Origin: Acidocella sp.
Lineage (GTDB): Bacteria > Pseudomonadota > Alphaproteobacteria > Acetobacterales > Acetobacteraceae
DNA length: 36,233 bases
Reading direction: 5' to 3'
NCBI RefSeq assembly: GCF_013044125.1
Contig: NZ_JABEVC010000190.1
Location: 1-36,233, forward strand
In this document: in pieces, positions 30,183-36,233 of the stretch
How the letters are laid out: each line of letters starts with the position of its first letter
Position numbering within the stretch: the stretch's first letter is position 1
The notes under the pieces: generated by a model
Database searches by the model: none
The model's input: only the letters and a program-made list of their open reading frames with translations
What the model was told of the DNA's origin: nothing
Program-made: the position numbers and the translations under genes

Positions 30183-30842
30183 ATGGGAGCGGCAGCCGTC
30201 CTCACGCTGGAGCTGGCGAGTCTCACGACGCTGGTTCTGCTCATGCTCGGCGTGCCGCTGGCTTGGGGCCTGGCTTATGCCAAAGGCTGGTGGGCGGAGG
30301 TGGTTGGCGCCGTGGTTTCGTTGCCGCTGGTGTTGCCGCCCACTGTGTTGGGTTTCTATCTGCTTATCCTGCTTGGCCCCAATGGGCCGTTCGCCCCGTT
30401 ACTTAGCCATTTTGGCCTGACCACTTTGGCCTTCTCATTTCCAGGGCTGGTCATCGGTTCCTGCGTGTATTCCCTGCCCTTCATGGTGCAGCCTGTCCGC
30501 GGCGCCTTTGCCGCGCTGGGTCAGGGCGCCTGGGAAGCCGCTCTCACCTTGCGCGCCACCCCGCTTGACGCCTTTTTTTCGGTGACACTGCCGCTGGCAC
30601 GCGGCGGCATCGCCACCGGCGCGCTGCTGGCTTTCGCCCATACGTTGGGCGAGTTCGGCGTGGTGACGATGATCGGCGGCGATATTCCCGGCAAAACCGA
30701 TGTCCTCTCCATCGTCATCTTCGACGACGTGGAGAATCTCGACTGGAACCAAGCCGGGCGGATTTCCGCGGTTCTGGCACTATTCTCCTTCCTGGTCATT
30801 TTGGCCACGCTGCGGCTTGGGCACCGCACGGAGCGGACATGA
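30183..30842 (+). CDS. modB: molybdate ABC transporter permease
   Basis: SLPLVLPPTVLGFYLLILLG...GEFGVVTMIGGDIPGKTDVLSIVIFDDVE. Confidence 0.96.
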   Translation: MGAAAVLTLELASLTTLVLLMLGVPLAWGLAYAKGWWAEVVGAVVSLPLVLPPTVLGFYLLILLGPNGPFAPLLSHFGLTTLAFSFPGLVIGSCVYSLPFMVQPVRGAFAALGQGAWEAALTLRATPLDAFFSVTLPLARGGIATGALLAFAHTLGEFGVVTMIGGDIPGKTDVLSIVIFDDVENLDWNQAGRISAVLALFSFLVILATLRLGHRTERT

Positions 30843-31903
30843 GCCGCATCATCGCCAGTTTCCAAGGTTCATTCGGGGGTTTCAGGCTCGACGCCGGCTT
30901 TGACATTCCGGCCGGCGGAAGAACTGGTCTGTTCGGCCCGTCGGGCTGCGGCAAGAGCACAGTGCTGCGCTGCATGGCCGGGCTTGTCCGCCTGCAAGGC
31001 GGGAACCTGCGCGTTGGCGGGGAGGTATGGCAGGAAGACGGGTATTTCCTGCCGCCCTACAAGCGGGCCGTGGGCTATGTGTTTCAAGATGCGCGGTTGT
31101 TTACGCATCTCTCCGTGCGCGATAATCTTCGTTTTGGGCTGCGCCGTGCGGGGGGCGGGCGTATCGCCGAAGCGGATGTGGTGGAGTTTCTCGGTCTGGC
31201 GCCGCTGCTGGGGCGGTATCCGGCGGCGCTCTCGGGCGGCGAGCGCCAACGCGTGGCAATCGGCCGCACCCTGCTGGCGCAACCGCGGTTGCTGCTGATG
31301 GACGAGCCGCTGGCGGCGCTGGACCGTGAGAGCGCCGAACAGATTCTGCCCCGTCTGCGTGAAGTTTCGGCGCGGTTTGGTGTGCCGGTGCTCTATGTCT
31401 CGCACCAGATGGATGAAATTGAACGCATCGCCCAGCATTTGCTGCTCATGCGCGCCGGGCGCGTCATGGCTGCGGGGGCATTAACCGATTTGCTGACGGA
31501 CCTCTCACTCCCCTTTGCCGCGCGTGACGGTGCGGCCACGGTGCTGGAACTGACCGTAAGCGCCTATGACGAAACCTATGGCCTGACACTCGCCGGCGCG
31601 CCCCCGCTCTGTCTTACCGTGCCAGGGTGGTTGGGGGCCGTGGGGGCGGTAATTCGTCTGCGGGTGCGGGCCAGCGATGTCAGCCTGCTGCGGAGACCCG
31701 CGTCAAGCAGCGTCCTCAATTTGCTTCCCACGCGCATTCTGGCGGCGGATATTCAAACCGGGCCGCATGTGCTGGTGGTGCTGGGGGTGGGCGAAGCCCG
31801 GCTGCTGGCGCGCATCACTCGCAAATCCTGGGACCAGATGGGGCTTGCCTTGGGGCAGGAGATTTTTGCGCAAGTGAAGGCAGAGGCTTTGGCCGGGGCG
31901 TAA
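30839..31903 (+). CDS. modC: molybdate ABC transporter ATP-binding protein
   Basis: GLFGPSGCGKSTVLRCMAG, LSGGERQRVAIGRTLLAQPRLLLMDEPLAALD, C-terminal TOBE domain. Confidence 0.96.
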   Translation: MSRIIASFQGSFGGFRLDAGFDIPAGGRTGLFGPSGCGKSTVLRCMAGLVRLQGGNLRVGGEVWQEDGYFLPPYKRAVGYVFQDARLFTHLSVRDNLRFGLRRAGGGRIAEADVVEFLGLAPLLGRYPAALSGGERQRVAIGRTLLAQPRLLLMDEPLAALDRESAEQILPRLREVSARFGVPVLYVSHQMDEIERIAQHLLLMRAGRVMAAGALTDLLTDLSLPFAARDGAATVLELTVSAYDETYGLTLAGAPPLCLTVPGWLGAVGAVIRLRVRASDVSLLRRPASSSVLNLLPTRILAADIQTGPHVLVVLGVGEARLLARITRKSWDQMGLALGQEIFAQVKAEALAGA

Positions 31904-31919
31904 TAGAATGGAGAAGATC

Positions 31920-32435
31920 ATGACGGAACAGACCCTTTTTATGCGCCTGGGCGGGGCGGAAGCCGTCGTCCGGCTCGTGGACGAATTTTATAATAACATG
32001 GAGCAACGCCCGGAATTCGCAGCCACGCGCGCACTGCATGCGCCATATCTCGCCGCCACGCGCGACGTGCTGAAGCTTTACCTGATGGAATGGACCGGCG
32101 GCCCGGCCAGCTACTCGTCCGCCAAGGGCCATCCGCGTTTGCGCCGCCGCCATATGCATATCCGCATCGGTGCGGCTGAGCGCGACGACTGGATGAACTG
32201 CATGAGTGCCGCCCTGACTTCGGCCGTGGCCAACGCCGAGGCGCGCGCCGAGATCACCGAGAATTTCGCCAATCTGGCGGATTGGATGCGCAACCAAGCC
32301 GGCAACCCGCATGATGCCGGGCAGAGTTTTGCCGGCACGGGCGTGCATGAACCCGCGCCCGCCGATTGCATGCACGTCGCAAATTCGACTGTCGAGAACC
32401 CGACAAAGAGCGGCTGCACGCCCAGCGAAGCCTAA
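31920..32435 (+). CDS. group II truncated haemoglobin with C-terminal extension
   Basis: LFMRLGGAEAVVRLVDEFYNNMEQRPEF...YLMEWTGGPASYSSAKGHPRLRRRHMHIRIGAAERDDWMNCMSAAL. Confidence 0.9.
   Translation: MTEQTLFMRLGGAEAVVRLVDEFYNNMEQRPEFAATRALHAPYLAATRDVLKLYLMEWTGGPASYSSAKGHPRLRRRHMHIRIGAAERDDWMNCMSAALTSAVANAEARAEITENFANLADWMRNQAGNPHDAGQSFAGTGVHEPAPADCMHVANSTVENPTKSGCTPSEA
32390..32405. promoter_or_regulatory. NifA upstream activator sequence inside the 3' end of the globin CDS
   Basis: TGT-CGAGAACCCG-ACA. Confidence 0.75.
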
Positions 32436-32454
32436 CCAAGCGCCGCCCCGGCAC

Positions 32455-32470
32455 TGGCACGGCGCTTGCA
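32455..32470 (+). promoter_or_regulatory. sigma54 promoter of sufBCD
   Basis: TGGCACG-GCGC-TTGCA, consensus match. Confidence 0.92.
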
Positions 32471-32507
32471 GTAACACCTTCCAGAGCGGATGGAGAGAGT
32501 AACGGGA

Positions 32508-33962
<1,455 letters not shown>

Positions 33963-33987
33963 ACCGTTTTGCACAAGGAGTCACGCC

Positions 33988-34746
33988 ATGACCAAGCTGC
34001 TCGAAGTTGAGAACCTGCACGCGCGCATTGCCGGCGGGCGCGACATTCTCAAGGGAATTTCGCTCAGCGTGGGGGCGGGCGAGGTTCATGCCATCATGGG
34101 CCCCAATGGCGCGGGCAAATCCACCCTCTCGGCGGTGCTCGCCGCCAAGCCGGGCTATGATGTCACGGCGGGCAGCATAAGCTACGGCGGCGCGGATATC
34201 GCCGATATGGCCGCCGATGAGCGCGCCCGCAAAGGCATCTTCCTGGCCTTCCAATATCCGGTGGAAATTCCGGGCGTGAACAACACCTATTTCCTGCGCG
34301 CGTCAGTGAACGCCATCCGGCGCGAGCGGGGCGAACCGGATCTCGATGCCTCGCAATTCCTCAAGCTCGTAAAAAAAAAGATGTCGCTGCTCGACATCAA
34401 GGACGATCTGCTCAAACGCGCCGTCAATGTCGGGTTTTCCGGCGGCGAGAAAAAGCGCAACGAGATTTTCCAGATGGCGATGCTGGAACCCAAGCTAGCC
34501 ATTCTTGACGAAACCGATAGCGGGCTGGACATTGACGCCCTGCGTGCCGTCTCCGATGGCGTGAACAAATTACGAGACCCAAACCGGGCGATCGTGATGA
34601 TCACGCATTATCAGCGTCTGCTGGATTATATCGAGCCTGATTTTGTGCATGTGCTGGCCAATGGGCGCATCGTCGCCTCTGGCGATAAATCCTTCGCGCG
34701 TGAACTGGAGAAGACCGGCTACGCGCATCTGGAACGCGCGGCATGA
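33988..34746 (+). CDS. sufC: Fe-S assembly ATPase SufC
   Basis: MTKLLEVENLHARIAGGRDILKGISLSVGAGEVHAIMGPNGAGKSTLSAVLA...FSGGEKKRNEIFQMAMLEPKLAILDETDSGLDIDAL. Confidence 0.97.
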   Translation: MTKLLEVENLHARIAGGRDILKGISLSVGAGEVHAIMGPNGAGKSTLSAVLAAKPGYDVTAGSISYGGADIADMAADERARKGIFLAFQYPVEIPGVNNTYFLRASVNAIRRERGEPDLDASQFLKLVKKKMSLLDIKDDLLKRAVNVGFSGGEKKRNEIFQMAMLEPKLAILDETDSGLDIDALRAVSDGVNKLRDPNRAIVMITHYQRLLDYIEPDFVHVLANGRIVASGDKSFARELEKTGYAHLERAA

Positions 34747-35888
34747 GCGCGGCGGTATTGGCGGCCGAGCCGCTCTGGCTGACGGCGCGCCGTGCAGTTG
34801 CCATGGACCGTTTTGCAGCACGGGGCTTGCCCACGGCCAAGGACGAAGCCTGGCGCTTCACCAATCTGCACGCCCTCACTGCCCGCGCCCCCAGTGGCAC
34901 GGCGCGCCTTACCTTAAGCGCCGCGCCGGAGGGCGTAACCTTTACCCGCCTTTCCACGCTGTTGGCGCAAGCGCCGGAGCGCCTGGAAGCGTTGCTGGCA
35001 CTGCCCGAAGGCGCGGATGCCCTCTCGGCACTCAATCTGGCCATGTTTAGCGACGGCTATGTGCTCGAAGTGGCGCCAGGCCTGCATCTCGATGCGCCGC
35101 TGGAGGTCAGCCACGACAACCAGGGCCGCGCCGTACATATGCGCGCGCTGGTGCTACTGGGTGAGGGCGCTTCCGCCACGCTGGTGGAACGCGCCAATGG
35201 CTCGGGCTGGAGCAACAATGTTACCCACGCCGTGTTGGGGGCGGGGGCGCGGCTGCGCCACGCCAAGCTCCAGGCCCAGGCGGCCGATTCCGTGCATCTC
35301 TCCGCCATGACACTGACTTTGGGCGCGGGCGCGGATCATGAATCCGTCATTCTCGCTTTGGGCGCAGGCGTCTCGCGTGAGGCGGTGACAACGGCGCTGA
35401 CCGGGGAAGGCGCCACCGCCTCGCTACGCGGCGCCTACCTGCTGGGGGGCAAGCAGCAGGCCAGCTTTGTGCCCGAATTGCTGCACCTCGCCCGCAACTG
35501 CACCAGCCGCCAACTGGTGAAAGGCGTGCTGGGCGGCACGGCGCATGGTGTGTTTTTGGGGCATATCGGCGTGCCGGAAGGGGGGGATGGCACCAATGCC
35601 GGCCAGACCAACCGTAACATCCTGCTCAGCCCCGGCGCGCGGGTGGATACGCGCCCGCGCCTGGAAATCCTGGCCGATGACGTGAAATGTAGCCACAGCG
35701 CCACGGTCGGCGCCCTCGATGAGACCGCCCTATTCTACCTACAATCGCGCGGCCTCGCCCCGCCTCAAGCGCGGCGGATGCTGATCGAGGCCTTCGCCGC
35801 CGATATCGTGGACGGGGCCGATCTCCCCGCGCCCCAGCGTGAATCGTTGCAGCAGGCCCTGTCCTTCTGGGCGGAGACGCTGGCATGA
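34743..35888 (+). CDS. sufD: Fe-S assembly protein SufD
   Basis: DEAWRFTNLHAL...PRLEILADDVKCSHSATVGALDETALFYLQSRGLAPPQARRMLIEAFAADIV. Confidence 0.95.
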   Translation: MSAAVLAAEPLWLTARRAVAMDRFAARGLPTAKDEAWRFTNLHALTARAPSGTARLTLSAAPEGVTFTRLSTLLAQAPERLEALLALPEGADALSALNLAMFSDGYVLEVAPGLHLDAPLEVSHDNQGRAVHMRALVLLGEGASATLVERANGSGWSNNVTHAVLGAGARLRHAKLQAQAADSVHLSAMTLTLGAGADHESVILALGAGVSREAVTTALTGEGATASLRGAYLLGGKQQASFVPELLHLARNCTSRQLVKGVLGGTAHGVFLGHIGVPEGGDGTNAGQTNRNILLSPGARVDTRPRLEILADDVKCSHSATVGALDETALFYLQSRGLAPPQARRMLIEAFAADIVDGADLPAPQRESLQQALSFWAETLA

Positions 35889-35975
35889 CCACCTTGCGCC
35901 TGAATCCCGTGCGGCGGGTTTCAACCCCCAGGCGCTAAGGGACAAATTCCCCATCTTCGCGCGTCATCCGGCCCA
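35885..35975 (+). pseudogene. sufS: 5' fragment of sufS (cysteine desulfurase), frameshifted
   Basis: ATGA overlap with sufD; MTTLRLNPV in one frame then AGFNPQALRDKFPIFARHP in another, the expected SufS N-terminus; stop at 35936-35938. Confidence 0.7.
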
Positions 35976-36120
35976 CCTGATCTGCGATCTTGTCAGCCAG
36001 GAGCTTGATCTTTCCGCGATCATGGGGGCCTACACCGAGATGAAGGGCTATCCGCCTTATCATCCGGCCACGATGGTGGCACTGCTCCTTTATGCCTATC
36101 GCAGCGGTGTTTATTCGTCG
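35966..36120 (+). mobile_element. transposase N-terminal fragment (IS1182/DUF772-like)
   Basis: HPAHLICDLVSQELDLSAIMGAYTEMKGYPPYHPATMVALLLYAYRSGVYSS, then loss of similarity. Confidence 0.7.
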
Positions 36121-36233
36121 CCCCGGGGTAATCCCCCCGTTTTTAACCTATCCGATTCACACAATTCCGGCTGCTATTCGCGCGCCGTATTTGATTTCAT
36201 GATAGCGCCGGAGACCGCGTGAGAGTGTGGCGG

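Overview
The window is a nearly complete molybdenum nitrogen-fixation island from an alphaproteobacterium-like, high-GC genome. Contents in order: an IS701-like transposase remnant; a divergent pair (ArsC-like nitrogenase-associated protein and a receiver-like protein); nifHDK-nifENX-NifX-associated-CCE_0567-like-fdxB-nifQ-Rieske; an antisense gene of unknown function; iscA(nif)-nifU(C-terminal domain)-nifS-nifV-cysE-nifW; fixABCX-modD; nifA-mop; fdxN(copy 1)-nifT-SIR2-like; nifB-fdxN(copy 2)-damaged HesB/IscA-like-small ORF-LRV Fe-S protein-nifZ-nifZ2-DUF3024-like-small nif-associated protein-truncated DegT-like-2Fe-2S ferredoxin; modABC; truncated haemoglobin; sufBCD; and a frameshifted sufS joined to a transposase fragment. 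By eye I located seven -24/-12 (sigma54) promoters plus two weaker divergent ones, and most have TGT-N10-ACA NifA activator sites. The observations most worth follow-up are: (1) a NifA/sigma54-controlled sufBCD operon with a decayed sufS, in an island whose NifU is reduced to its C-terminal domain; (2) an unrecognised antisense gene (10746-11336) that shares a bidirectional NifA/sigma54 control region with iscA-nifU-nifS; (3) a receiver-like protein divergent from nifH that appears to lack the phospho-acceptor Asp; (4) a DegT-like aminotransferase that looks internally deleted; (5) a disrupted HesB-like gene; (6) a nif-linked SIR2-like protein. All calls come from reading the sequence and supplied ORFs. 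No database search was run.
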